From an uncultured Bacteroidota bacterium (lineage in GTDB: Bacteria; Bacteroidota; Bacteroidia; Bacteroidales; VadinHA17): a stretch of 64,000 nt of DNA. The DNA is taken from contig CAIJYD010000025.1 in the NCBI GenBank assembly GCA_903824785.1, positions 1-64,000 on the forward strand. The letters run 5' to 3'. Both the position numbers and the translations under genes were made by a program. The notes beneath the pieces are model-generated. The model saw nothing but the letters and a program-made list of their open reading frames with translations, was not told where the DNA came from and searched no databases. Below, one piece after another: positions 44,117-55,780 of this stretch (positions are counted from its first letter, which is position 1; each line of letters starts with the position of its first letter).

Positions 44117-45091
44117 ATGTACAGTCAAGCTGAACTTAAAGATTTAGTAGAAAAATCAATTTTAAATCTTTCGTATAACACGGAAGCAGAGAAACTTATA
44201 GACCCGGTAAGGTATATTCTTTCTATTGGGGGCAAAAGACTGAGACCCGTGCTGGCACTAATGGCCTGCAATCTCTTTAATGATAAAATTGATAAAGCAG
44301 TAATTCCCGCAATCGGACTGGAGGTGTTTCATAATTTCACCCTGGTGCACGATGATATTATGGATCAGGCTCCTGTGAGAAGAAATTTCCCCACGGTTCA
44401 CAATAAATGGAATATTAATCAGGCCGTTCTTTCCGGCGACGTTATGTCCTTCGTTGCAAACGAATGTTTTCTGCAAGCCTCCCCGCAACATCTGGTTAAA
44501 GTGTTCAGAGTCTTCAACAAGGCTGCAATAGAAGTTTGTGTGGGTCAGCAGCTTGACATTGACTTTGAAAAATCAGTTATTGTATCGGAAGATGAATATC
44601 TGAGAATGATTGAGCTGAAAACGGCCGTTCTCCTTGCTGCATCAGCAAAAATTGGTGCAATAATAGGAGGAGCCGATGAAAAGAACTCGGAACTTATTTA
44701 TCAGTTTGGAAGAAATCTGGGTCTTGCCTTTCAGATTCAGGATGATCTCCTCGATATTTATGGCGATCTTAAAATATTCGGAAAAATGCCCGGAGGAGAT
44801 ATTGTTTCCGGCAAGAAGACATTTCTCCTGGTTAAAGCTCTGGAAACAGCGACCGGAGAGCAGTTTAAGCAGCTCCAGGAACTGTTTCAGGCGAAAAATC
44901 CTCATCCTGAATTTAAAGTTCAAAAGGTAATGGAAATATATGATGAGCTTAACCTAAAAACTCATACAGAAAACCTTGCTAATGTTTACATAAACACAGC
45001 CTTAGGCCTGCTTGAAAAAATAAGCGCAGACAGTGAGAGAAAAAAAGAGCTGATTCAGATGGCAAGCTCGCTGATAGGAAGAACCAGATAA
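44117..45091 (+). CDS. Polyprenyl diphosphate synthase (long-chain, trans)
   Basis: This 324-residue enzyme extends isoprenyl diphosphates, most likely to the side chain of menaquinone. The first Asp-rich motif is LVHDDIMDQAPVRR, the second is FQIQDDLLDIYGD, and GGKRLRP near the N-terminus binds the substrate. Chain length cannot be read reliably. Its place directly behind atpG suggests co-expression of quinone and ATP synthase formation. Confidence 0.9.
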   Translation: MYSQAELKDLVEKSILNLSYNTEAEKLIDPVRYILSIGGKRLRPVLALMACNLFNDKIDKAVIPAIGLEVFHNFTLVHDDIMDQAPVRRNFPTVHNKWNINQAVLSGDVMSFVANECFLQASPQHLVKVFRVFNKAAIEVCVGQQLDIDFEKSVIVSEDEYLRMIELKTAVLLAASAKIGAIIGGADEKNSELIYQFGRNLGLAFQIQDDLLDIYGDLKIFGKMPGGDIVSGKKTFLLVKALETATGEQFKQLQELFQAKNPHPEFKVQKVMEIYDELNLKTHTENLANVYINTALGLLEKISADSERKKELIQMASSLIGRTR

Positions 45092-45092
45092 T

Positions 45093-45668
45093 TTATTTAC
45101 CCGAATTTTCGTTTTTCTTCAACCAGTCAAGATTAATAAGAATTCCAACATTCAACATCAGATAGTCATACTTGCTGATAACATATTTTACCTCTCCGTA
45201 AATGTCGAATTGTTCGGTCATCTTCATATAGGTTCCTGCACCTACATTCAGCCCAAGAGCATTGTCGCTTTCAACATTTGTTGGCGATCCGGTATATGTT
45301 TGTTTTTTCTTTGCAAATAAAATATCAATCCCGGCCAGGCCGTAAAACTCAAACTGGTCAAGCGAATTGAAAACATAATGGCCGTTTATGTCAAACATCA
45401 TTGACGATACTGTAGTTTTATCTGACAGATCCTTAGTAATATGAGGGTAGAAAATCGTGAATGAGGGAGAAATATGAACAGGAACACTTAATTCATAAAT
45501 GCCTTTGAAGGAAACAGCTATTTTTCCGCTCTTGTTCGATTCAAAATTCATGTTATGAAACGGGAAACCACTACTGAGACCCAGACCGCCGCCAACTTTG
45601 GTAAACTGGGCATCTGCAAGGTAAATAACAGAAATCACTAACATGATTGTTACAAAAATCTTTTTCAT
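45093..45668 (-). CDS. Small outer-membrane beta-barrel protein (porin-like)
   Basis: This 191-residue protein has a signal peptide (about 1-20, ending YLADAQ) and about eight alternating strands, as in OmpW/OmpA-like 8-stranded barrels (GGGLGLSSGFPF, GLNVGAGTYMKMTEQFDIYGEVKYV). It lies in reverse between the two ATP synthase units, one base from the polyprenyl synthase stop. Function unknown. Confidence 0.75.
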   Translation of the reverse strand: MKKIFVTIMLVISVIYLADAQFTKVGGGLGLSSGFPFHNMNFESNKSGKIAVSFKGIYELSVPVHISPSFTIFYPHITKDLSDKTTVSSMMFDINGHYVFNSLDQFEFYGLAGIDILFAKKKQTYTGSPTNVESDNALGLNVGAGTYMKMTEQFDIYGEVKYVISKYDYLMLNVGILINLDWLKKNENSGK

Positions 45669-47622
<1,954 letters not shown>

Positions 47623-47631
47623 TTACAAGGA

Positions 47632-47877
47632 ATGAAAATAGAGATTATCACACCTGAAAAAAAAGTATTTGAAGGCGATATAAAATCTGTCAGAGTTCCC
47701 GGGAAGAAGGGATCATTTCAGGTGTTAAATGACCATGCCCCAATTATCTCAACTCTTGAAAACGGCTCAGTTATCATTGTAGATCAGGAGAATAAGGAAA
47801 TTATTTTTGAGATCAACGGAGGAGTAATTGAAGTCAAAGCGAATAAAATAATTCTACTGGCCGATTCCGTAAGATAA
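47632..47877 (+). CDS. atpC: F0F1 ATP synthase subunit epsilon (short form)
   Basis: The product has 81 residues and covers only the N-terminal beta-sandwich (KIEIITPEKKVFEGDIKSVRVPGKKGSFQVL, DHAPIISTL). The C-terminal helical pair that inhibits ATP hydrolysis in E. coli is missing. Short epsilon subunits are usual in Bacteroidota, so this is not a truncation, but epsilon-type inhibition is not expected. Confidence 0.95.
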   Translation: MKIEIITPEKKVFEGDIKSVRVPGKKGSFQVLNDHAPIISTLENGSVIIVDQENKEIIFEINGGVIEVKANKIILLADSVR

Positions 47878-47887
47878 ATTTTTTTCA

Positions 47888-49306
47888 ATGACGACTGATG
47901 AATTTCGGAAACATGCCCATGAACTTGTTGAATGGATGGCATGTTATATGGAAAATGTTGGTAATTATCCTGTTAAATCATCGGTTAGCCCCCGGGAAAT
48001 ATTTGATAAAATTCCCGGTTCCCCTCCTGAACATTCCGAGTCATTCAATTCAGTTCTAAAAGATATCGATGAGATTATAATGCCGGGAATAACACACTGG
48101 CAGAGCCCCGGTTTTTTTGCTTATTTTCCGGCAAATACCAGCCCTCCCTCAATTCTTGCTGAAATGATAACTGCCACCCTCGGCACTCAGTGTATGATAT
48201 GGGAAACCTCTCCGGCAGCAGCAGAGCTTGAGGAAAAAATGATGATATGGCTCAGGGAGATGATCGGGCTGCCCTCCTGCTTTGAAGGGGTGATACAGGA
48301 TTCCGCCTCTGCCGCTACTCTTGCTGCAATTCTTACGGCAAGGGAAAAAAGTTCCACATTTTCAATCAATACTGAAGGTGTTGGCAGCACCGGAACTTTA
48401 AGGGTTTATTGTTCGGAACAAACACATTCCTCCGTTGAAAAAGCTGTTAAAATAAGTGGGATTGGAAAAAAGAACCTCATTAAAATTTCAGTAAAAGAGG
48501 ATTTTTCGATGGATCCTCAGAAACTTCTCGAGGCAATTCTTCTTGATAAAAAAAGAGGTTTTATTCCTTGTTGTGTTGTTGCCACAATAGGAACAACGGG
48601 AACAACTGCAGTAGACCCTTTAAGAGCAATTGGCGGGATCTGTGCTGAAAATGGGGTGTGGCTTCATGTTGATGCCGCAATGGCCGGAACGGCTCTTATT
48701 CTGCCCGAATTTCAATGGATGCTTGATGGCAGGGAATATATCGACAGTTTTGTTTTCAATCCTCATAAATGGATGTTTACAAATTTCGATTGTACAGCCT
48801 ACTTTATAAAAGATGCCGCTTCTCTTATCAAAACCTTTGAAGTGTTACCCGAATATCTGAAAACAAGAACCCGCGGAAAAGTAAATGACTACCGCGACTG
48901 GGGAGTTCCCCTTGGGCGAAGATTCAGAGCATTGAAACTTTGGAGCGTAATAAGATCCTTCGGGACGGAAGGTTTGCGCGATAAGGTCAGGGAACATATT
49001 GCAATGGCAACCGCACTTTCCGAAATGATTGCCATTGAGCCTGACTTTGAGCTTCTCGCTCCTGTTATTATCAGTGTCGTCTGTTTTCGTTACAATCCTT
49101 CGGGGTATACAGAAGATCAGATAAATAGTCTGAATGAAAAGCTTAATCATGAGCTGAATGATTCAGGTAAAATATATCTTACCCATACATCTTTGAACGG
49201 GAAATATACACTCAGGATGGTTACTGCACAAACAAATTTAACACCAGACCATGTCAGAACAGCCTGGGAATCTATCATTCATATAGCCAGAGGTTTAAGT
49301 TTGTAA
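47888..49306 (+). CDS. PLP-dependent aromatic-L-amino-acid decarboxylase family protein
   Basis: This 472-residue group II decarboxylase is like animal DOPA decarboxylase. The N-terminal block ITHWQSPGFFAYFPANTSPPS, the PLP lysine Lys294 in FNPHKWMFTNFDC, the cofactor Asp in WLHVDAAMAG and the catalytic-loop region YRDWGVPLGRRFRALK are close to the eukaryotic enzymes. It removes CO2 from an amino acid, probably Trp, Tyr, DOPA or Phe, making an amine and consuming a cytoplasmic proton. It starts 10 bases after atpC, so it is likely co-transcribed with atpD-atpC. No amine/amino acid antiporter lies beside it. Confidence 0.9.
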   Translation: MTTDEFRKHAHELVEWMACYMENVGNYPVKSSVSPREIFDKIPGSPPEHSESFNSVLKDIDEIIMPGITHWQSPGFFAYFPANTSPPSILAEMITATLGTQCMIWETSPAAAELEEKMMIWLREMIGLPSCFEGVIQDSASAATLAAILTAREKSSTFSINTEGVGSTGTLRVYCSEQTHSSVEKAVKISGIGKKNLIKISVKEDFSMDPQKLLEAILLDKKRGFIPCCVVATIGTTGTTAVDPLRAIGGICAENGVWLHVDAAMAGTALILPEFQWMLDGREYIDSFVFNPHKWMFTNFDCTAYFIKDAASLIKTFEVLPEYLKTRTRGKVNDYRDWGVPLGRRFRALKLWSVIRSFGTEGLRDKVREHIAMATALSEMIAIEPDFELLAPVIISVVCFRYNPSGYTEDQINSLNEKLNHELNDSGKIYLTHTSLNGKYTLRMVTAQTNLTPDHVRTAWESIIHIARGLSL

Positions 49307-49309
49307 AAA

Positions 49310-52240
49310 TTACATCTGCCTTCTGCCCAGAGTCATTCCGAACAGATCAATTGTGAACAATAACTCTACCGATGGGGTTTCTCCTATATTTTTCCAGGCA
49401 GTCTGAAATCCTCCGGAGATCATATAAGGATTTCTGAGAATATGAAAGTCAGCTAAAAGTTCAAATCCGAATGAGCTTAATGACTCTCTCTCAATGGAGT
49501 TGAATAAATCTCTGCCGCTTTGATTGTAGATCCTTACAAGGCCCTTATCGGTATGTGTATAAAAGGCGCTCCACGGCCCTGAGACATAATCATAAAAGAA
49601 TCCTGTCCGGATTCTCTTCAGAAAAAGAAGACTTGAAATACTGAAATCGGGGTATGCAAGAGGCATTACGTAATCAACAGAAATAAATTCAACATTTTCC
49701 ATGAATAAATTTTTATAGCCCCTGGGAAGAGAAACCCTGTTTCCAAGCATAAATTTCCCCGGATCCTGCTTCTCTTTTTCATATCGGATTTTTATACCAT
49801 GGTCAGGAAAAAACCCCGGGAAATAAAAGGAACTTTTTAGTGTCTTTAAGGTTCCATAGATCTCCTTGTCAAAGGGAGCAAAAATGTAATTCAGGTCAAT
49901 TGTCTGGGCCCATTCCGGGTATATGTCGCGAAACGCCTGCCTGTAATAATTTGAAAACATTATCCTTCCCGAAAGAATTGTCTGTCCATAATCATAACTG
50001 CCGTCGTTGCTCAGGTAAACATATCCGTTTCTGTAATCCGAAGTGAATGATGTACGAAAATATTCAGAAAATCTTCCGGAGGAGAAACTAAGTGGAAGGG
50101 AAATTGTATTTGAGAATTTCATCCCTGCCTGAATTTCAGTTGGATTGTTTATGACTTCACCGTTTTTTCCGGTATTATATATTTGTGGATCATCCCCATA
50201 GTCAAGTCTCGACTCAATTACCGGATACCATCCGTTCCAGGCTATCTGTGAGTGAATTACATGTTTCTTTTCAGCAGAGTATTCCCAGCCGACTGACGAG
50301 ATTAAAGTGCTTAACTGATTCTGGTTCATAATGGATATCCCCGGTCTTACAGAAGCAGGATCGGATTTTATCTCTTCAATATCGGCATAGAATGGCATCC
50401 AGCTGTGAAATTTGAAAAGATGTTTCCATTTTCTATATGGTTCAGCTTTATAAGAAGTATCTGAGCTCATTTCTCCTGATGGTTCTGCAAGATTAAAACG
50501 ATTGATCAGGAAGGATGAGGAATGATTGGTTTCAATGATTTTTTCAGAATTCTCTTCCAACAGGATACTACAGATTCTATTCCCTGAAGAGTTATAATCG
50601 CTGAAGAGTATTGTTCCACCGCTAAAGCTGATATCTGTCGCTCCGAACTTCGACCGGGTAACCCTGGTTACGACATTGTCAGGTGTTCTCAAATAAATAT
50701 TATCTGTTCCTGACAGGGAGCTGACAAAAAAGAGCGAATCATTTTTAAGGTAGGATGCCTGCAGATCTTCCCTGCCGGCATCAGCAAGTCTCTCCCATTG
50801 TCTGCTGGCCGGGGTATATGAAATTATTCCTTCCCCCGCCTTAGATAAAAACACAAAAGTTAATTTTCCTCCACCCTCCGCCCACTGTGGGTGCTGAAGA
50901 AAAATATTGTCAGGTGTTTCAACCGACTCTGTCACATTTCCGGTTTCCGGATCGATAAAGACAAGTTTATTTATGTTGCTGATACTGTTTTCGATAGCAG
51001 CGATCTTCCTTCCGTCCTGAGAAACAGTTGCTGCCAGATATCTCGATTTCCGTGAAAGTTTTGTGACTATGTTGGTTCGAAGATCCATAATCCGGATAAC
51101 CGAATAGTTTCTGTTCTCCCATCTTGGATCCACTTGTGTTTCAACCCATACAAGCTTTCCGTTGCCATAAGAGATGAAAAGCGGGTAAATATCTCCGGGT
51201 GTATGCAGCCACTTTTCCGATTTCACTGCCGGGCTTATCAACACAAATTCAGCCGGGTGGGACATAGATGTTTTTATTGCAATAATGCTGTCTGTTCCCG
51301 CAAACAGAGGTGAAGAGTAATTTATATATTTTCCCTTTTTGACAGGATTAAGCTCTTCATATTCCAGGGGATTACTTTCTGAAACATCTTTTGTCCAGAT
51401 TGTTTTAAGTGTATCAAACGTTTCATTAAACAGTTTTTTCTTCGTCAGTCCTGTACTTTTTAGAAGGCTTAAATTTACCGGAGAAACTGTAAATGGCTCT
51501 CTGGCAGTAAAATCAAGCACTCTGTTCCATATCTGCTGGTCATATCGGGCCATAGCCCATGTTACTATCTGATATCCTGATTGATAATGATCGGGAATAT
51601 AATCCCTGTACGATCCGTTTACAATCTTGTCGTACTTATACATTTTTCCTTTTTCTACTGTAATGGCTTTAAGCTGTTTCTGGAATGCAGGAGTGCGTCC
51701 TCTTCCTGATTCTGTCAGAGCAGATTCGGCAAATACGGCATCGCCCTCCAGGAACCAGAGAGGCAGGAGTGAAGCGGTAACACCTGTTAACTGCTCCCCG
51801 AAAACCAGCGATAAAGCTTTTGAAAATCCTTTGTTTAATGATTCCATCTGAATTACATGGGTAAGTTCATGAACCGTAAGCTGCTCTACTGTTGACAGAG
51901 GAATTGTGTTCTGTTCCGGGGTTGGGTATAACTCCATCCGCCTGGGAGCCCAGGCAACATACCCGTTTGATTGTGTTGTATAACTGTGTATTACAACAGG
52001 TATATTTACCTTTTTTCCGGGGAAAAGAGTCCCCACCTTTGAATATGATTTATTTAGTGATTGAGCATAGGCAACTCCCTCTTTGCCATAGGACTCAGGA
52101 TAAATAACAGTAAACCGGCCGGTCTTAATCTGCATCCATTTCAAAGAAGCCGGATCCTGACCGGTGTCATAATACTGACCGGAAACAGCCTGGGCTGTTA
52201 ATATTAAAATTATTAGTAAAAAGATGAGGTGAGATCTCAT
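49310..52240 (-). CDS. Outer-membrane protein joining a HExxH peptidase, a beta-propeller and a barrel
   Basis: The product has 976 residues with a signal peptide (about 1-21, ending AVSGQ). A zinc peptidase-like domain follows, with HELTH at 124-128 and a downstream LEGDAVFAESAL that may give the third ligand (gluzincin type). Residues about 300-580 show TolB/WD40-like repeats (LAATVSQDGRKIAAIE, NIYLRTPDNVVTRVTRS). The last about 350 residues form alternating strands like an outer-membrane barrel. It may be a cell-surface or periplasmic peptidase tethered by its own barrel. Related proteins occur in Bacteroidota with unknown role. It converges on the decarboxylase gene with a 3-base gap. Confidence 0.75.
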   Translation of the reverse strand: MRSHLIFLLIILILTAQAVSGQYYDTGQDPASLKWMQIKTGRFTVIYPESYGKEGVAYAQSLNKSYSKVGTLFPGKKVNIPVVIHSYTTQSNGYVAWAPRRMELYPTPEQNTIPLSTVEQLTVHELTHVIQMESLNKGFSKALSLVFGEQLTGVTASLLPLWFLEGDAVFAESALTESGRGRTPAFQKQLKAITVEKGKMYKYDKIVNGSYRDYIPDHYQSGYQIVTWAMARYDQQIWNRVLDFTAREPFTVSPVNLSLLKSTGLTKKKLFNETFDTLKTIWTKDVSESNPLEYEELNPVKKGKYINYSSPLFAGTDSIIAIKTSMSHPAEFVLISPAVKSEKWLHTPGDIYPLFISYGNGKLVWVETQVDPRWENRNYSVIRIMDLRTNIVTKLSRKSRYLAATVSQDGRKIAAIENSISNINKLVFIDPETGNVTESVETPDNIFLQHPQWAEGGGKLTFVFLSKAGEGIISYTPASRQWERLADAGREDLQASYLKNDSLFFVSSLSGTDNIYLRTPDNVVTRVTRSKFGATDISFSGGTILFSDYNSSGNRICSILLEENSEKIIETNHSSSFLINRFNLAEPSGEMSSDTSYKAEPYRKWKHLFKFHSWMPFYADIEEIKSDPASVRPGISIMNQNQLSTLISSVGWEYSAEKKHVIHSQIAWNGWYPVIESRLDYGDDPQIYNTGKNGEVINNPTEIQAGMKFSNTISLPLSFSSGRFSEYFRTSFTSDYRNGYVYLSNDGSYDYGQTILSGRIMFSNYYRQAFRDIYPEWAQTIDLNYIFAPFDKEIYGTLKTLKSSFYFPGFFPDHGIKIRYEKEKQDPGKFMLGNRVSLPRGYKNLFMENVEFISVDYVMPLAYPDFSISSLLFLKRIRTGFFYDYVSGPWSAFYTHTDKGLVRIYNQSGRDLFNSIERESLSSFGFELLADFHILRNPYMISGGFQTAWKNIGETPSVELLFTIDLFGMTLGRRQM

Positions 52241-52365
52241 TTCACGAATTAAGGCCTAAATGTACTAATTTTAGCTATTCTGCATATTGAAGAGGTTATG
52301 AAAAAAATAAGTATTTTCGTCAACTGATTTATCACAGGATATTCAGGATAAAAAAGAGACTGAAA

Positions 52366-55300
52366 ATGAAGAATTACAATAAGATTAACAACATTTCAGG
52401 ATGGGCTGTTTTTATTATAGCCTCCGTTACCTACCTGATGACTATCGAACCAACTGCAAGCCTTTGGGATTGCGGTGAGTTCATCGCTTCAGCATTTAAA
52501 CTTGAAGTTGGTCACCCTCCGGGAAATCCGGTTTTTATGGTAATGGCGCGCTTTTTTACTCTATTTGCAGGAGGTAATGTGTCGAAAGTTTCGGCAATGG
52601 TGAATTCCATGTCAGCCATGGCAAGTGCTTTTACTATTCTCTTTCTTTTCTGGACAATTACTCATCTGGCAAAGAAAATTCTTCTTAAAAGTGAAGATCA
52701 GTTAAGCACCGGCAGGATAGTTGCGGTCATGGCGGCTGGTATTGTAGGTGCTCTTGCATATACATTCTCCGATTCATTCTGGTTTTCTGCAGTTGAAGGG
52801 GAGGTATATGCTTCATCTTCTCTTTTCACCGCCGTTGTCTTCTGGGCAATTCTCAAATGGGAAGATGTTGCTGAAGAGAAATATGCTGACAGGTGGATAA
52901 TTCTGATTGCCTTCCTGATGGGTCTTTCAATAGGTGTTCACCTGCTTAATCTGCTGGCTCTTCCGGCAATTGTGCTTGTCTATTATTTTAAAAAATTCGA
53001 GTTTTCTGTAAAAGGGCTGGTCATCTCATTGGGAACATCAGTTGTTCTGCTCGCCCTTCTTATGTATGGAATAATGCCGGGAGTTGTAACCATTTCTTCA
53101 AAATTCGACCAGTTTTTCGTAAATGTTATAGGCCTTCCTGTCAATAGCGGAATGGTATTTCATATTGTGCTTTTAGCTGTTCTGTTTATTGTTGCAGTTA
53201 AATTTTCATTCTCTTCTTCAGATGGTGTGAAAAATGGGATTTTCTCCATTGCAGCCCTTTTCTTTACCGGTATCTGGGTTATCTCCGGCTCGGCACTCCT
53301 GAATATTGTTACGCTGCTACTTATATCCGGAGCGATATGGTATATGGCAGGTAAAAGCAGAACAACACTTAATACCATGCTTACGGCCATTATGGTTATT
53401 CTTATTGGCTACTCCTCCAATGCAATTATAGTTATCAGATCTACGGCAGACACTCCTCTGAATGAGAATAATCCATCAAACCCGTTTAACCTTTTATATT
53501 TCCTGAACCGCGAACAATACGGCGAAAGACCATTGTTCCGTGGAGCTGTTTACAACGCTCCGGTAACAGGTTATAAAGACGGGAAACCAAAATATGCACT
53601 TGAGAATGGCAAGTACATCATCACAGGCCATAATCTTGAGCGTGAATACGATCCGCGTTTTATTACTTTTTTCCCAAGGATGTGGAGCGATCAGAGCGAA
53701 CACGAACAGCAATATGAAGAGTGGGGAAGGATTAAGGGAACTCCCATACAGATTACCGACCAGTCGGGAGAAAAGAAAATTGTTAAAAAGCCGACTTTTA
53801 TTGAGAATATGAGATTTATGATCTCTTATCAGTTCGGATATATGTATTTCAGATATTTCATGTGGAATTTCTCAGGCAAGCAAAACGATACACAGGGATC
53901 AGGGGGGGCACTGAACGGAAACTGGATGACCGGAATAAAGTTCCTTGATGAACCACGGCTTGGAACCTCCGATTTGCCGCGGGATATGAAAAATGATTCT
54001 TCCAGAAATAAATATTATCTGTTGCCTTTTATTCTTGGTATTGCAGGAATGATCTATCAGCTCAACCGCGATAACAGAAACTGGGGAATAGTCCTCCTCC
54101 TTTTCGTTATGACCGGCTTTGCAATTGTATTCTACCTTAATCAGTATCCTAATCAGCCAAGGGAACGTGATTATGCTTATGCTGGCTCATTTTATTTTTT
54201 CGCTGTCTGGGTCGGACTCGGGGTTCTTGCTCTTTTCGAAGGACTTTCAAAGCTGACAAGTGAAAAAATTGCTGCTCCGGTTGCCGGTTTGCTCTGCCTT
54301 TTTGCTGTGCCTGTTGTGATGGGATCCGAAAACTGGCATGATCACGACAGATCAGGTCGTTATCTGGCACGGGATGTAGCATTTAACTACCTCAATACTT
54401 GTGCTCCGGGGGCAATACTTTTTACCAACGGGGATAACGACACATTTCCATTGTGGTATGCTCAGGAGGTGGAAGGAAAAGGTACTGATATCAGAGTATG
54501 TAATCTTATGTTGCTGAATACAGACTGGTATATCAATCAGATGAAGAACATGGCTTATAATTCCAGACCGCTTCCGATTACATTGACGGAAAAGAAATAT
54601 TACGATGGAATAAATAATCAGATCTTTATTGTTGAGAAGACAAAAGACCCTGTCGATATCTCCACAATTATTGATTGGGTAAACAGCGACAATAAAGGTA
54701 CAAAAGTACAGGTGTCAGCTGAAGAAATCCTTGATATAATTCCTTCAAGAACTATAAGAATTCCGGTTGATGCGGCAAAGGTACTTGCATCAGGGACAGT
54801 TAAGCAGAAAGACGCTGACAAGATTGTTCCGTATATTGATATAAAACTAAAAGGGAGTTCAATCCTTAAGAGTCAGTTGATTGTACTCGATATCATAGCT
54901 CATAATAACTGGGAACGACCCATCTATTTTGTAACAGGTTACCACAACGATGCCCTTGGGCTTGAAGAATATTTTCAGATGGAAGGACTTGCCTACCGTC
55001 TTGTACCGGTTAAGTCGCAAAACAAAAACTGGCTTGAATATGGCAGGATCGACGCAGATATTCTATATGAAAACCTGATGAAAAAATTTGTCTGGGGCGG
55101 TGCGAAGGAGAAGAATGTAAATATCGACCATAATCACAACCGTACCCTGATTGTCATTAAAGCAAGACTTAATTATGCACGACTTGCGAAAGCACTCTCT
55201 GCTGAAGGTAAGAATGAGAAGGCACAGGAAGTACTTAACTATTGCATGGAAGTATTGCCGCTTGACAAAATTACTTACGACCCTTATATAGCCGACATTA

Positions 55301-55578
55301 TCGAAGCATATTTTGCGGCAGGAGCAACGGATAAGGCTTTGGGAATGACTAAAGCATTGTGTGATTACTATTATGAGAGGCTTGATTATTTTCTTAAACA
55401 GGATCCCTATATTGTAAATTCAGCAGAATTTGAGATTCAGACAGCAATACAGTATACTTCTCGTGCTGCCAACGCCTGCTCAGCTAATGGCAAAACTGAA
55501 CTGGCAGACGAGATAAACAATAAACTTGAGAATTATTATGGAAATTTTTTAAGGGTTCAGCAACCTTCCGGAAAATAA
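52366..55578 (+). CDS. DUF2723 multi-pass membrane protein (glycosyltransferase-like)
   Basis: The product has 1070 residues with about 12 or more TM helices in the first 650 and a soluble C-terminal part containing a TPR-like helical region (about 935-1065). The N-terminal motif LWDCGEFIASAFKLEVGHPPGNPVF is the mark of DUF2723, related to GT-C protein O-mannosyltransferases; the Asp/Glu pair would be the catalytic site. Such proteins are proposed to act in protein O-glycosylation in Bacteroidota, but that is not shown by this sequence. TATTTTCG at 52312 is a one-mismatch -7 box. It stands alone. Confidence 0.85.
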   Translation: MKNYNKINNISGWAVFIIASVTYLMTIEPTASLWDCGEFIASAFKLEVGHPPGNPVFMVMARFFTLFAGGNVSKVSAMVNSMSAMASAFTILFLFWTITHLAKKILLKSEDQLSTGRIVAVMAAGIVGALAYTFSDSFWFSAVEGEVYASSSLFTAVVFWAILKWEDVAEEKYADRWIILIAFLMGLSIGVHLLNLLALPAIVLVYYFKKFEFSVKGLVISLGTSVVLLALLMYGIMPGVVTISSKFDQFFVNVIGLPVNSGMVFHIVLLAVLFIVAVKFSFSSSDGVKNGIFSIAALFFTGIWVISGSALLNIVTLLLISGAIWYMAGKSRTTLNTMLTAIMVILIGYSSNAIIVIRSTADTPLNENNPSNPFNLLYFLNREQYGERPLFRGAVYNAPVTGYKDGKPKYALENGKYIITGHNLEREYDPRFITFFPRMWSDQSEHEQQYEEWGRIKGTPIQITDQSGEKKIVKKPTFIENMRFMISYQFGYMYFRYFMWNFSGKQNDTQGSGGALNGNWMTGIKFLDEPRLGTSDLPRDMKNDSSRNKYYLLPFILGIAGMIYQLNRDNRNWGIVLLLFVMTGFAIVFYLNQYPNQPRERDYAYAGSFYFFAVWVGLGVLALFEGLSKLTSEKIAAPVAGLLCLFAVPVVMGSENWHDHDRSGRYLARDVAFNYLNTCAPGAILFTNGDNDTFPLWYAQEVEGKGTDIRVCNLMLLNTDWYINQMKNMAYNSRPLPITLTEKKYYDGINNQIFIVEKTKDPVDISTIIDWVNSDNKGTKVQVSAEEILDIIPSRTIRIPVDAAKVLASGTVKQKDADKIVPYIDIKLKGSSILKSQLIVLDIIAHNNWERPIYFVTGYHNDALGLEEYFQMEGLAYRLVPVKSQNKNWLEYGRIDADILYENLMKKFVWGGAKEKNVNIDHNHNRTLIVIKARLNYARLAKALSAEGKNEKAQEVLNYCMEVLPLDKITYDPYIADIIEAYFAAGATDKALGMTKALCDYYYERLDYFLKQDPYIVNSAEFEIQTAIQYTSRAANACSANGKTELADEINNKLENYYGNFLRVQQPSGK

Positions 55579-55780
55579 AAAAACAGATTCCTCTTATTCC
55601 AGGAGCAGCTATGTCTGTTTTGATGTCTTTTTTAGAAGAGGAATAAATTCTTTTCAGGGTAAATGGGTTTCATCCTGTTAAAAATAAGGGGCTGAAACAG
55701 CAAGCTGGATTATGAATAAGTTAGAGATTTGGTTTCCTTAATAAAAATGTGCAATTTCGTATTGATAAATCCGGAAAACT

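Noticed and set aside
47632-47877. atpC as a truncated pseudogene
   Set aside because: The missing helical domain is usual in Bacteroidota epsilon subunits and the remaining sandwich is intact.
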